From the NCBI RefSeq assembly GCF_030704535.1, contig NC_081808.1, positions 21,517,501 to 21,581,500 of the forward strand: 64,000 bases of DNA, read 5' to 3'. A program made the translations under genes and the position numbers. The notes beneath the pieces are model-generated. The model was given only the letters and a program-made list of their open reading frames with translations. It did not search any database and was not told where the DNA came from. Source of the DNA: Vitis vinifera. Lineage: Eukaryota; Streptophyta; Magnoliopsida; Vitales; Vitaceae. This document shows positions 36,487-47,904 of the stretch, in pieces; positions within the stretch are counted from its first letter, which is position 1; each line of letters opens with the position of its first letter.

Positions 36487-37883
36487 TTCACCCCATGCCT
36501 AAAGCCATAATTTTCCTTTTACTTTTAAAAAATTGGAGAAAACAACTCTTATTTGTTTTTCAAAAATTATTTTCTATATTTTTTTTTATTTTTTGAAATC
36601 GACTACCAAACAGTGTTAGAAATTTTTTAAAAACAATATTATATTTTCAAAAATAAAAATTGTTTTTAAATCACACAAAGGAAACATGCTCTTCTATTTT
36701 TGCTGTCTTTGAAATACTATATTAATTGTAAAAATATTGAGTGGAATTGTTTTAAATTATTTAAATAAAATACACTAGTATTTTCCATTTTTAATATTTA
36801 AACTTTTGTAAATTTATAGTTCATTGTGATAAATATTTTTGTTTTAATTGTAATTTTATTTTTATTTTTATTTTATTATTGATGCCTACTAACAAAATTT
36901 TTATTCAATTTTATTAAAAAAAAGATAAGTGAATTTATATAATATTGGATGTGAAATCATTATTAATTAAGAAATTCAAAATATTGTATTTAACACTTGA
37001 GAAAAATTCTACCATCATTTGTGTCTCATATTATATAATAAAAAAATTATAATATATTCATTTTAAAGATATTTTTATCAAATTAAAATAATAATTTTTT
37101 TTTTAGAATTTTATTTAATAGTATCAAGTAAAATGGTATTTTAAGAAATAATTATTTGACTTATGAAAATATATATATATATATATTAAAATTTTTTTAA
37201 ATTAATGAATTATAAAAATTGGGATTCCTATTTTTATGTATTTTCAACTTTGTGAATTAAAATCCACTTTTCCCTATAAATTTTTTAATTTCAATGGTTG
37301 ATTGCATTTGCAACATAACATTAGATTTCAATTAAAAATAATTTTCAACTCTCATTATAAATTTATTAATTTTTCTTAAAGCTCAAAGCTTTAATTTTTG
37401 AATTATACAAACACTAACAAACAAATTTTTTTTTATACGATTTGTAATGATTCACACTCAATCATTTAATCCTCACAGTTTCAAAATACATCTATATAAG
37501 ATTAAGATGAGTCTCTACATATATAATGTTATGAATTTTCATCCTTATCCGATGTGGGATGTTACAAACATTTCCCATGGAACTGTATTGATTGTTGTAA
37601 CTTGTAATCAATAAATGTCATTTTTCTTTTTTTTTAGCATGATAATGAGAAAAATTCAAGAGTCATCCCCAAATGCTGCCCTCGATCAGTAAAAACGAAG
37701 TCATCAAACTAACGAAATTTCCAAAAATTGGATGCATAAAATCTATTCACATTACTAATCAATCTCAAATTTGGATAAAATCATTATGAACTAATTTATA
37801 TATTCACACTCAATGAAGAAGAATCATGAACCCCAAATTTCAGCCTCCTAATAATATGAACAACTCACTACTACAAGCCTCAA
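36487..37883. other. AT-rich intergenic DNA between CAMKMT and the OPT gene
   Basis: Very AT-rich with MITE-like phrases near 36530-36700. It includes one TRIM-like LTR remnant, listed separately. No gene is visible. Confidence 0.6.
37443..37566 (-). mobile_element. Solo LTR remnant of a TRIM-type element
   Basis: A segment of about 124 bp that parallels the LTRs of the TRIM array at 54943-56085: it begins TGTAATGA and ends TCCGATGTGGGATGTTACA, with GTCTCTACATATATA inside. It is an old, diverged fossil with no internal domain attached, and no target duplication is evident. Confidence 0.55.
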
Positions 37884-40800
37884 TCAGAAAACTGGGCAGC
37901 CTTTAACAAAAACACCTTGAGCTGTTGGGCAAGAAGCCAGGGGGCATCCATCCGGATCGCTTCCCCACCAGCTCAGGCTATCATGCTCCATCCCTATGCA
38001 CAAGTACAGAAGCACCCCCATGAAGGCTAACCCGGCATCAAGCGCCCCAGAGAGTACATAGTTGTGGCGACTCCACCAATTTCTGTAGTACCTGTAAGCG
38101 ATAAAGCCCGAGAAAAATCCAATGATAATCCAGCTCGTATAGTTGACAGCAGTGGCTGGAGGCATGTTAACTGTTGCACCTAAGAGCACGGGCATGGTAA
38201 TAAGTCTGATCCAGTGCTGGTTTGGGAAAGCCTTGTATGCAAGCCAAACTAGGAGAGGAGCAATAGCCCCACCTAAGAAAAACCAGTTGATGGCAGAGTA
38301 GTGGCCTAGATCTCCGAAAATTCTACGGGGCCCAATCAGACCCCAGATCACAGAGGCATCATAGAATACATGGTCTCCAGGGCAAGTCCATGGGCTGCCT
38401 GCTGGCAGCAGTGCCCTGTCGCATATGTCTGGGACGGTTTCCATAAGCCACCACGCTGTTCCCAAATGAACTAATGCTGCTATTATGGTACCGACTATCT
38501 GATATAAAATCATCATAAGGGTCAAAGGCAAAAATAATGGTACAAATAATTATCATTTTGCTAACCAGGATCTTGTTGAGCATATGGAGTAAATTGCTTT
38601 TCTTTTATTCTTTTCCAGTGGGGAAGGAACACAAGGGAACAAAGAAAACTAACCTGTGCCATGAACATTGTTCGAGGAGGAATCTTCATGTAATGTCCAA
38701 GCTTGAAATCTTGCAGGAAGGCGATCCCCTGTTTCATGCTTATGTACCCATAAACTTTAAAACATATGTTGGCGACAGGAAATCCTGGATAAATGTACCC
38801 GATGATATACTCTGTGATCACATTTAAAGCAGGTGTCTGTTCATCAACGCAGGATTGGCCAAGTTAGGAAGCAAATAACCACTACCACTTGAGTTCTCAT
38901 ATAGTCACATATTTGTATAAAATTTATAAACGACTACAAGTCTGAAATCAATTTAAGCAAGCATCAAGGATTACATATAGAAGAAGGGAAAAGTCCCATA
39001 TCCAGAACAAATTCATCTGAGCTGATACTATTGAATAATGAATGCAGGATAAGTAAATTAGCATGGACACGTACCTGATTTGTTGTTGCAGTAATGATTC
39101 CAACAGGAAGAGTGAAAAATATAGCAAGGCCACATGCTAGCAATATGCCCCACCATGGCAATTGGAGTTGATTATTGTAATACTCGCAAGTAAATATGGT
39201 TGCCCCAATGTTTACGAAAAGGATGCACATGAACCACCACTCAGGGACTTGCTTGTATTTTCTCATGAGCTTTGTGTGGACATCCATCTTGTTCTCTTGG
39301 AATGCAGACTTGCTTAGTTGCCATATTTCTCTACACACTTGAAAAGGTTGAGTCAACTCACATAACAGACTACAATGTGCATACTAGTGGATCTTGTCTA
39401 TATTTGACAGTCTTGATGCATGAAACAGAGGTAGAGAAAGAAACTTGGGTTATAAGGGGAATGTCTGGCAACTTCTTCGTGGAGAAATCCTACAGGGTTA
39501 GGAGTTTATTGCATGCTTAAAGATGATGAAAAGAGATTAATAATACAGTTAGCTTCAAGACCAACTCTGCACTACCGAACATGGTTCTTGAAGGATGCTA
39601 CAAACAAACTCTAAAGCTTTGCCACAAATTCCCTTTCAAATGCAGTTGGTAATAGGTAAAGTGGCTTCAAAATCTGTGATCTACAACTGTGTGATGATGA
39701 AGGATGAACAACTAAGTGAAGACATAAGCCCATGAAAAACCAATCCTAATAGCAAAATAAAATGGATGAACCTGAGAAGCAGTGACTTACTTTCCATGGA
39801 AGAGGAAGACATGAACGACAGTAGCAGTGAGACAAGCAAAACCAACACCATACGACATAGCAAAAAAGGTGCTGAGATAGAGAGGACCCTGACGCTCATA
39901 TGCTTGAATGTCAACATGGAATTTTGAGTCTATAATGGCTGAGATGTTGTATCTTTGACCAGTAGCTATGAACAGGTCATCAGAGAATATGGGGAAGGCC
40001 TTGGCTTTGTAGATATTGAACCAGTAAGCAACTGGGGTGATGACATACATGATAAGAGCAAATCCAAGAGCAATATTGGCAGTGGCAAACCATGGGCTAG
40101 CAAGTGGGCTACCAAGGTAAGAGGATATGCTGGACCAATCAAACCCAATAGCACCAATGCCAAGACCATGAAGTCCAGAACCTAGCTGTTGAGCTAAGAC
40201 GGAAGTAGGGAAAATCCAGCATATCCAGGAGAGGGAGGTCAACATGGGGAAGAGGTAGCCTGGAAAGATATAGTAAGCAAAGCTGCAAATGAAGGCAATG
40301 AGGAAGAACTGGTTCCGCGTTAATCCACCTTTAATTCTCTTCTCTCTTTCATGCAATGCCCTGCGAAGAAGGTAAACACGGGTGAGTGTTGATTGAATAT
40401 GCTATTCAAAAAGGGGAACCATTTAAAAACAAAAGGAGAAAAATAACATCAGTCACCAACTTTGAAATTTTTTGTTGGAACACATACAATGTAACAACCC
40501 GTTCCTAACTATGTAAATACTAACTCAATGAATTATCACAGCTTTAGAAAGCATCTACACATTGAGAGTGAATCGTTATAAAATGATATTAAAGCCGATC
40601 TCCAACCTCAATGTAGATCTTTATTTGTTTGACTCTGCAACGGATGTGAACATGGGAGAGTTCATCTTAACCATGTAAACATGTTAAAGTCATGAATGCC
40701 CATTAAACTCATAACAAATGATATCTACAAGTTTGAAAGTACGACATTACATATAATGTCATATACGTGATCTTCTGAAAAATTAAGTTGAACAACCAAT

Positions 40801-42269
40801 TTAAAAATTTTAGAAAAACTCAGAAAATAATAAATTTCCATTAGCTATAGCCTGCAGCAGATGCACCCTACTACCCATCCAGGCCCAGCCCAAGGGTCAT
40901 CACGCCCATGGCTGCTCGTGTGGACCTAGTATGACTTGAGATTTACCCTTTTCATTTGCTCTTAAGAATTAGGAAAGTATAGTCAATTCCCGACCTCAAT
41001 ATTAGCATTGTGTGTTCAGCTCTGTAAGGATGTCTACATGGGATATTATGATATCGCACATCGGATAGGTGAAAAAAATCCCAGTTTTGAGTTACTATTA
41101 ACTATGTTGATGCAGTCATGGGTATCATAGGACCTATTGGACCTGTTGGACTTGTTTCATACGATGCCATATATGTGATCTTTTGAAAAATCAGGTTGAG
41201 TAAGCAATTAAAATTTTTAGTATTATTCAGAAAATAATAAGTTTCTATTAGCTGAAGGCTGAAGGAGATGCCCCCCACACTTCTAGATATCCAGGCCCAG
41301 CCCAAGGGCCAAGCCCATGGCTTTTCATGTGGACAAGTAGAGATTCACCCTTTTCATTAGCTCCTGAGAATTAGGAAACTCTGGGGCATAAGGAATCTAA
41401 TGGAATCTCATTTACTACCCTTCATTTACTGCTACACGAGTAGGAGGAAAACGTGGCATCTTACCCCTAGATCTTATCATTCTTTGGACAGAGACGTACC
41501 TGAACAGCGAAACTTGTACCAGATTCTGCGGCCACCACATGGCTGCCGGCTCCACCAAATAACGCCGGAAAATCCCGGCCCATCCAAATCCTAACACCTG
41601 CGTCGTTATAACCACCAGTAACGACACAAAGAAGGTTAGATTCTGCTTGTAGAATATTTTAACGGCGCTAACGATGTGAATCGCGTAAACGTTGCCGGCA
41701 CCGGAGTTGGCAAAGATGGTGATCAGAACGTGCTCTTTGATGTTGAAGGGCCCTGGATTCAGAGTGAACTCCCACCTTTTGCCCTTGAAGAACACTCGAT
41801 TGGTGATCACCGTCGCCATGAGGTGGCCGAGTGGGACCACGGCAATCTGTGCGGAGATGGATGTGATGGACAGAGGTTCCCTGCGGTACCAGAAGAACTG
41901 GTTGAGGAAGGAGAGGAGTGCGCAGGCTAGGGTTCCTAGAGTCCACATGCGGAAGGTGACTACTGGGAGGGTTCGGTCGTCGGTGATCGGAACGGTTAGA
42001 GCTACTTGCTCGATGGGAGAGTTCTCGGCGCCGGAGAGTTCGTCCGAGGCATGAGATCGGTGGCTTTGATTCCGGGGAACTGCACATAGGTAATTCAGTT
42101 TGACTTTACAACAGAGAAACGGCGGAAAAGAGGTGGAAGCGGAAGATGGTAGTGTAAGATTTCATTTCCATTTTCAAATTTCAAATAGAGCATGTTAAAG
42201 TGAAAAAATTATCGAAATCAAGTACAAAGTCTTACGAAGAGGAGCTGTGATTTCATGAGCAGATTTCAT
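37884..42269 (-). CDS. OPT4: Oligopeptide transporter (OPT family)
   Basis: Proton-coupled importer of tetra- and pentapeptides or metal chelates at the plasma membrane. Six exons, high to low: 42269-42236, 42079-41500, 40360-39791, 39330-39075, 38836-38654, 38498-37884. They give 745 residues, with all junctions GT-AG and in phase. Exon 1 encodes only 11 residues and was found by phase matching, so it is the least certain part. A soluble acidic N-terminus precedes a polytopic region that starts at about residue 56. Both OPT signature motifs are present: NPG at about 119-121 and KIPPR at about 531-535. Other landmarks are a [11 protein letters not shown] stretch and a C-terminal [10 protein letters not shown]. 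The best remembered match along the whole length is Arabidopsis OPT4 (At5g64410), but OPT paralogues are similar. Intron 2 holds a 400-bp tandem duplication. Confidence 0.93.
40590..41379. repeat. Diverged tandem duplication of about 400 bp in OPT intron 2
   Basis: Copy 1 (about 40590-40980) and copy 2 (about 40985-41379) share ACATGGG-linked starts, a TGATCTTTTGAAAAA-like middle, a CCAGGCCCAGCCCAAGGG phrase and a TTCATTTGCTC/GAATTAGGAAA end. The end of copy 1 corresponds to the end of copy 2 with substitutions and small indels. A TGTAACAACCC phrase (40491) and a weak primer-binding-site-like sequence near 40580, plus CGCACATCGGATAGG in copy 2, suggest that an old TRIM-like element took part. 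That origin is tentative. Confidence 0.6.
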
Positions 42270-42868
42270 CTCTCCAAGCTCCAACTATGAACTCCCTCCG
42301 GCCACACGCGACTGTCGTCACTGTTGTAAGTCTTCGATCCATATGAATATATCGTATTGTTTTTAATTTCATGTGGTCAAACTTTTTTTCTTTTTTAATT
42401 TTTAATTCCATGCGGTCAAATTTTCATTTAGAGTGGGACCCTGTTCTCCTCCTCCCTGCTCTCACTCTCCCTCCCTGCATTCCTTCCCCCCCCCCCCCTA
42501 GTCCCCACAACGAGGCTACATACATTCATTCACACAGCTATCACAGCTGTCTAGTAATTAAAAGTCAAAAGGAATTTCCATTTCTATTGCAAAGGCGTTC
42601 ACGCATGTGAGTGGATTCCCAATGTTCCCAAAAAAATAAAACCCAATTTTGTCATATAAACTTTACATTCAATTTTGAAGACACAAGATGCAGAAGCATC
42701 AATAAGATGGACCCAAAACTCTTCAAATGAGGCATGCCTGGCTTGTTCCGCGCTTGCAGGATGTTGTCGTATCTATCATGGCATACTGAGGCAGCACCAC
42801 CTAATAACGACATGCAGTATGTGGATAATAAATTCGTGTCCAGCAACATGTGCAAGAACCAACCTTCG
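42270..42868. other. Gap between OPT start and the 3' end of the RNA methyltransferase
   Basis: Holds the OPT promoter and leader (pyrimidine-rich, with a C13 tract near 42487 and CT-rich stretches) and the 3' UTR of the methyltransferase on the same strand. No additional coding sequence is supported. Confidence 0.55.
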
Positions 42869-45294
42869 CTAACTGGCCAATTTTGTGAACTTGGCGACAA
42901 AAAGCCCACTGGTTTGAGAGGTCAAGGGATCAAACCGTAACGTCTTTGGTATCCCACCACTTTTGCAAGGCCAGTTTGTGGCAGCATCTATCTCCTGCAA
43001 CTCTGCAAGGCCACGAGGAGAAACGGTTATTTTTCTTCTTCAAAATGAAGAAATGATTATTCAGGCTATTTCAATTGGATGACAGTAAAATAGAAGAGCA
43101 TATGAAGTACAGACATAAGCGCCACATAGAAGTGATCAAAACAACATCAGAATCCTACCAACTCCATAGAGTTCATCTTCCTGCATAAATCTGGCTTTCA
43201 TTTGCAAAAACTACTTCGCCATTCATAGAGTAACCTAAGGCCATGTTTGGACATCTTAATGATAATGAGAATGGAATTAAAATGATTACAACAGAAATAA
43301 AATCTCACTTATAGGTAGGATTACAATTGATCTTCAACAAGTGCAGGAAATGATATTTTTTCTATGTACAAGATAAGAAAATACTATAAAGTGAAATGAT
43401 AAAAAAGTGCCCCAAAAAACACTTTAAGTATATAAAAGATGCCTAAATGTGTCACCAAAACACAAAGAGGGACCACAAATAAGGGCACCCCTCAATCAGA
43501 GCCCAACTGGTCTACAAAATCTATAATAAGACCTACAACTCTAAACAAATTATCAGTCCCAAAAATTACAAAGAAAAGAAAATTTAAGCCTTGCTCCTCA
43601 TTTTCAAACACCCTATAGTTTCTTTACTTCCAAACTATCCAAAAAAGACATAAGAGAGCAATTTGCCATACCTTTTTCCTCTTTTAATCTTTGAAAGAGT
43701 TGTGCAATATGTTTTTTTCTTTTAAATGATATAAAACATCTTAAAAATACTATTTTACCCTTTCATTTCTATTAAGTTTATATGACTTTTAATAAATTTA
43801 ATTTTTATTTATCCAGTAAATATTATTTTTTTAGTCTTATTATTTAACAAAAAAAAAAGTACTTTCAAAAGGTGTTCTTTTAAAATGAAAATAAAAACTT
43901 ATTTTAAATTATGTGTAAGGGTATTATTGTCATTTTTTAATTCTCATTTCCATTGTTACCAAATATTGAAATGAAAATAAATAACCATTCCAACCTTACA
44001 TTCTTAAATGCATCATTGGAATCACCAAATTCATTCCTATTAAAAAAGAAACGGGAATGAAAACAAAATATTCATTCACATTCCCTATTCCTACATACCA
44101 AATATAGCATTAAGATTTTGTGAAAAGGAACAGCACATTTGCTCATCAAAATTACATCACCAAAAGAAATTTAAGACCACAATTTTCCTATATGCTAGAG
44201 TTAGAAGCACCAAGAACCTTACCAGCAGAAGCATTTTCCCGAAGAAATTGTTCTACCACATCTTCATTCTGAGCAGCTGTCAAACTATTTCACAAAAACA
44301 TAAAAGTAAACAAAATAAATAAATAAGATAAGCCATCTAATAACCCAGAAGAAAAAGCGGTAAAAGCCAATTATTTTAAGAGCCATGCTCAATGCATAGA
44401 AAATGCACCTGCACGTGCTGTAGACAAGTGATCCCCCAACTTTTAGTAATCTAAAACCATTACTTAGAAGCCGGAACTGCAACCAAAACACAAACATGTT
44501 TTAACACAATGCAAAAGCAAACGGCATAGATATATAATCATCCCACTATGGAGCAGAATTCTCTGCATCTGGATGCAGATATGAAAATTAAGATAGCATT
44601 GGACCAAAATTTTCTTTCAGCCACTGGATGCTGATTCCAGAAAATGCAATCATAAAACATAACTAACAAAGCAAGCAAAGTGCTTGAATGAAGGATTTCA
44701 TCCTAAAATCCTCATAAAATCCCACCAATATCACCATCACACTACCACCACAAATCATGGCACCCTACCAGCCCTGCCCACATGATTATTTCCATAATCA
44801 CTACCCCAGTACTATCACCACTGCAGCCAACCACCCCACAAAAACCCTACCACTACCATTGCCACCACCACTGCCCTTATCTGCGCAGTTAATGCCATCA
44901 CCACCACCACCACCATTTCACAAATCCACGAGAAGTATAGAGACCAAAAGAACAAAGTTAAGGGCTTATTTGGGAACTTTTTCGAAAACAGTTCTCAAAA
45001 TTTTCAAAAACATTTTTCTGATGATCTCCAGAACAAGAACCTGTTTGGGCCTATTTGGAATGTTGTCAACTTGTTTTCTGTGTTTTTAAACATTCTTATA
45101 TATAACTTTTATCTGTAGTGCTTTATTTTCAATTATTTTTTATATCTGTACAACTATTTTTTAAAACAACCCCTAGTAAACAAGTGAAAACAATAAAAAT
45201 ATGTTATTAGAAAACACCCTATTTTCATAACAATTCTCAAAAGCCTATTTTCGGAACAATGACAACCAAATTTGTTTTCATATTTTTTTGTTCT

Positions 45295-45334
<40 letters not shown>

Positions 45335-47344
45335 AGCCAGTTATTAAGAACAATTCTCAAATATAGCCTAATATTCTAGAAATTTGAACTTTTAATTCCT
45401 AGGTGTAAATCCCTTCACCCTCAAATGTCTAAGTGAAAAGAAGGAATCAATTACCTGAAGAACGGTTAAGCTATCAGTCCTCTCTGCATCTAATACACGG
45501 CGCTCAAGTGTTTCCCATCCCCAATGGTCAAATTTTTGGATATGTCTAATTGACCCATCATGAGTGCATTCTGCATCAACAAGGACCTGAATTAAGTTTC
45601 AATAGGTCATTAGCCTTTAAACAAAAATGAAGAAATATAAAAACCAGCAGAACTCATATGACCTAGAAAAAAGGAACGAAATCAATTGGTAAGGTCTTTT
45701 ATTTGGTTTCAGCCAATTACACAGGAGCATAACTGCTTTTTCTTAAATATAAAACTAAAATGCAATCTACCTTGTCATAGCCACACTTCAACACCTCACT
45801 GTCACATGCAATTTTATATAGTTCAGTTCTACTAAGACCAATCACTCCAGAATGCCACCCATAAAATATGAGTTCTGGATCTTGAATCCCTGGGACTAAC
45901 TGTGAACCAATGCCTTCCCTAGCTTTCTTTGCATTTTTCCTTTCTTTCCATGGTCTTTTAGAAGTCCACTCCTTAAATACATCCACCTTTCCTTTAGATG
46001 CAAATTCACCTGTTTAGCACTAGACAGAATGATAACACATTACAGACAGGAAAACTACTACAAATAAATTTCCAAAAATGAGAACTTAGCAGTATAACTG
46101 TTGAAGTTTAAGAGTGATTGTATTACAACTTCTTCCAGACTTACCACCTGATTTTGAATCTGAATGTTCCATCACAGGAATGAGGGAAAATGTTGTTCCA
46201 TCAGCAACAAAGAGGCGACACCTATCTCCCAGTGCATATTTCTGAATCATTGTTCTACAAGCAGCTAAACGATGTCTTGCAACATCGACACCAGTTACAG
46301 AACCCGAATTACCAATAAGGTCTAACGTCATACAAAGTTTAGCACCTGAGGGTAAAAATAATGACAAATAAATTGAGTTGAGTGTGTTTGTTAGAAATAT
46401 CAAAAACACCAAAAATCCGTATCCGAAGCTCCCCAGAGACTATGTCACAGAAAATTAAAAAAACTAATAGTCTAGCCATGACCAAGCTCCCACAACGTTG
46501 CAAGAGAAGCTGACATATCCCATAAAATTCAATTTTATGTGGAGAGGACCTGGATTAAACCTGTCCCATAACAAAAAATCCCACCATAACCATGTAGTCA
46601 CATGGATAAAACTGCTGCGCTGAAAAGCAATGGTGTCCAAATAAGTACAGTCCAGCAGTCTTCCTACAATGCTCTGCATCTAAACTGTGTTTCAAGTTTC
46701 CGTGAACAGAATAGAATTTGACTCCACAATTCCACTTGGACTGACAATAAGGTTTTGATTAAATCTACAAAATCAATGTATGATAACAAGTTACCAGGAG
46801 CAGCACACAGATCAAGAACATGATCTCCCTCAGAGACATTTAAAGCTGAAACAGCCGCCCCAGAAGCTGCATCAATTCCATATATCTGAATAACCAGATC
46901 AAGGCAATAAATATGTAAGCAATTGCAATAGAAAAGCAAAAAAAAAATCAATGAAAAGGAACAATTCAACTAAGTGAGATAAACTGGTTTCCACCTTCCC
47001 TTCCTTGTAAGCCATGGAGTTTGCAATGTGAATCTGGGGTGGAAGAGAGTAGAAATTCGGTAACCAACCCACTTTCTCAAGCTTCGACTTGAATTCAGCT
47101 TCTAGCTGTTGGATTTGTGCTTCACTAATGCTACCGGGTTTCAACCTATATCCCCAATTCATATACATTACAACAGAACCGAACTCTTTATCAATGGCCC
47201 ATGCTATGAAACAATTGTCGGACTAGAGTACCTTATATATCGAGGCGTTGAATCGGCTGTTGTATATATCGAAGGATCCACACCATTCTCCTTCAGAAAA
47301 TCCAGAAACGCCTCTGGCAACCCAATTGCTGAGGCTTCTTCCAT
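42869..47344 (-). CDS. NOL1/NOP2/Sun-type RNA cytosine-C5 methyltransferase
   Basis: SAM-dependent m5C methyltransferase acting on tRNA or rRNA. Nine exons, high to low: 47344-47232, 47145-46995, 46885-46795, 46345-46145, 46009-45771, 45586-45455, 44476-44409, 44284-44223, 43002-42869. They give 396 residues, with all borders GT-AG and in phase. The SAM-binding motif is VLDLCAAPGAK (about 111-121), followed by VTGVDVARHRL and LFVADGT. The two catalytic cysteines of the family are C331 in STCS (motif VI) and C272 in DAECTHDGS (motif IV). Motif IV usually reads DAPC or DVPC; here Pro is replaced by Glu. The C-terminus ends GLFVAKFTKLAS. It has no PUA or NusB domain, unlike some relatives. Neighbouring genes suggest the orthologue of At5g66180. 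Target RNA and compartment cannot be told from the sequence. Confidence 0.92.
43239..44110. mobile_element. Tourist-like MITE with nested LINE piece
   Basis: The ends are inverted: GGCCATGTTTGG at left and, reverse-complemented, ATGCTATATTTGG at right, with TAA directly repeated on both sides (43236-43238 and 44111-44113). A 3-bp TAA target and a GGC...TTTGG terminus are the marks of PIF/Harbinger (Tourist) elements. At 872 bp it is long for the class because a LINE fragment (about 43400-43700) sits inside. It lies in the last intron of the Sun-type methyltransferase. Confidence 0.65.
43400..43710 (-). mobile_element. LINE 3'-end fragment nested in the MITE
   Basis: On the minus strand it matches the end region of the LINE at 27 kb: the part reading TTTTTTGGATAGTTTGGAAG corresponds to the piece encoding the FWTVWKERNR segment there, followed by 3' UTR-like sequence. 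It is short and diverged, with no open frame. Confidence 0.55.
44962..45368. mobile_element. Tourist-like MITE
   Basis: 407 bp with GGGCTTATTTGG at the left and, reverse-complemented, GGCTATATTTGAG at the right. TAA is duplicated at both sides (44959-44961 and 45369-45371). The interior includes a 34-base A run (45299-45332). It lies in the intron between exons 6 and 7 of the Sun-type methyltransferase. Same terminus family as the elements at 43239 and 62724. Confidence 0.65.
45299..45332. repeat. Poly(A) tract of 34 bases
   Basis: Pure A homopolymer on the + strand inside the MITE. It is unlikely to be a retroposon tail because sequence related to the MITE continues on both sides. Confidence 0.9.
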
Positions 47345-47437
47345 CCTCAACGGCACCCAAAAAAACCCTAGAAAGATGCGGTCTTATGCTTCAAATTGCA
47401 TTCGTATTTAAAATGGCAGCTTATTATATTCCCATTC

Positions 47438-47482
47438 AAAACGTACCGTTTTGATTTTGGTTTCCGTATAAAACGACGTCGT
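47438..47482. promoter_or_regulatory. Two AAAACG palindromes upstream of the RNA methyltransferase
   Basis: AAAACGTACCGTTTT at 47438-47452 and AAAACGACGTCGT at 47470-47482 lie 94-138 bp before the start codon at 47344. They probably form part of the promoter or leader. They match the class seen next to the CAMKMT start. Confidence 0.45.
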
Positions 47483-47904
47483 CTTCCAATTCCCAGTTCT
47501 TCTCACGGTCATAGCCTCCACGCTTTCCTGCCCTAGCGTCCTTATTGCATTATCTCATAGAAAATTAATTTATATAAAAATAAATAAAATGATAAATATT
47601 TTTTAAATAAATAAATAAATATGTTATATTGACTTTTTTTAACCTAACTTTTTTTTTTATCTAATTTATTTATAGTAAATAAAACTTACAAGAGTATATT
47701 CTTTATTTCCATATTATTGAATTACTAATAAAGTTATGAAATAAATAGATATATATATTTTAGATTTATTAAAATAATGTTTATTTTATTAATTAAATAT
47801 AAAGAATTTAGATTTTTTTCCTTATTTTTTTATAAATAATATTTATCATGCTCATAAAGTCAATATGTTCCCAAGAAAACAAAATTAATATTATCTAATA
47901 TCTG
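47483..47904. other. AT-rich spacer
   Basis: Short upstream region of the methyltransferase followed by very AT-rich DNA up to the foldback element. No gene is visible. Confidence 0.6.

Noticed and set aside
44161-44284. An alternative end of the Sun-type methyltransferase by reading through the exon-8 donor to the next stop
   Set aside because: A proper last exon at 43002-42869 continues in phase with the family C-terminus (GLFVAKFTKLAS), so the read-through end is a minor or retained-intron form at most.
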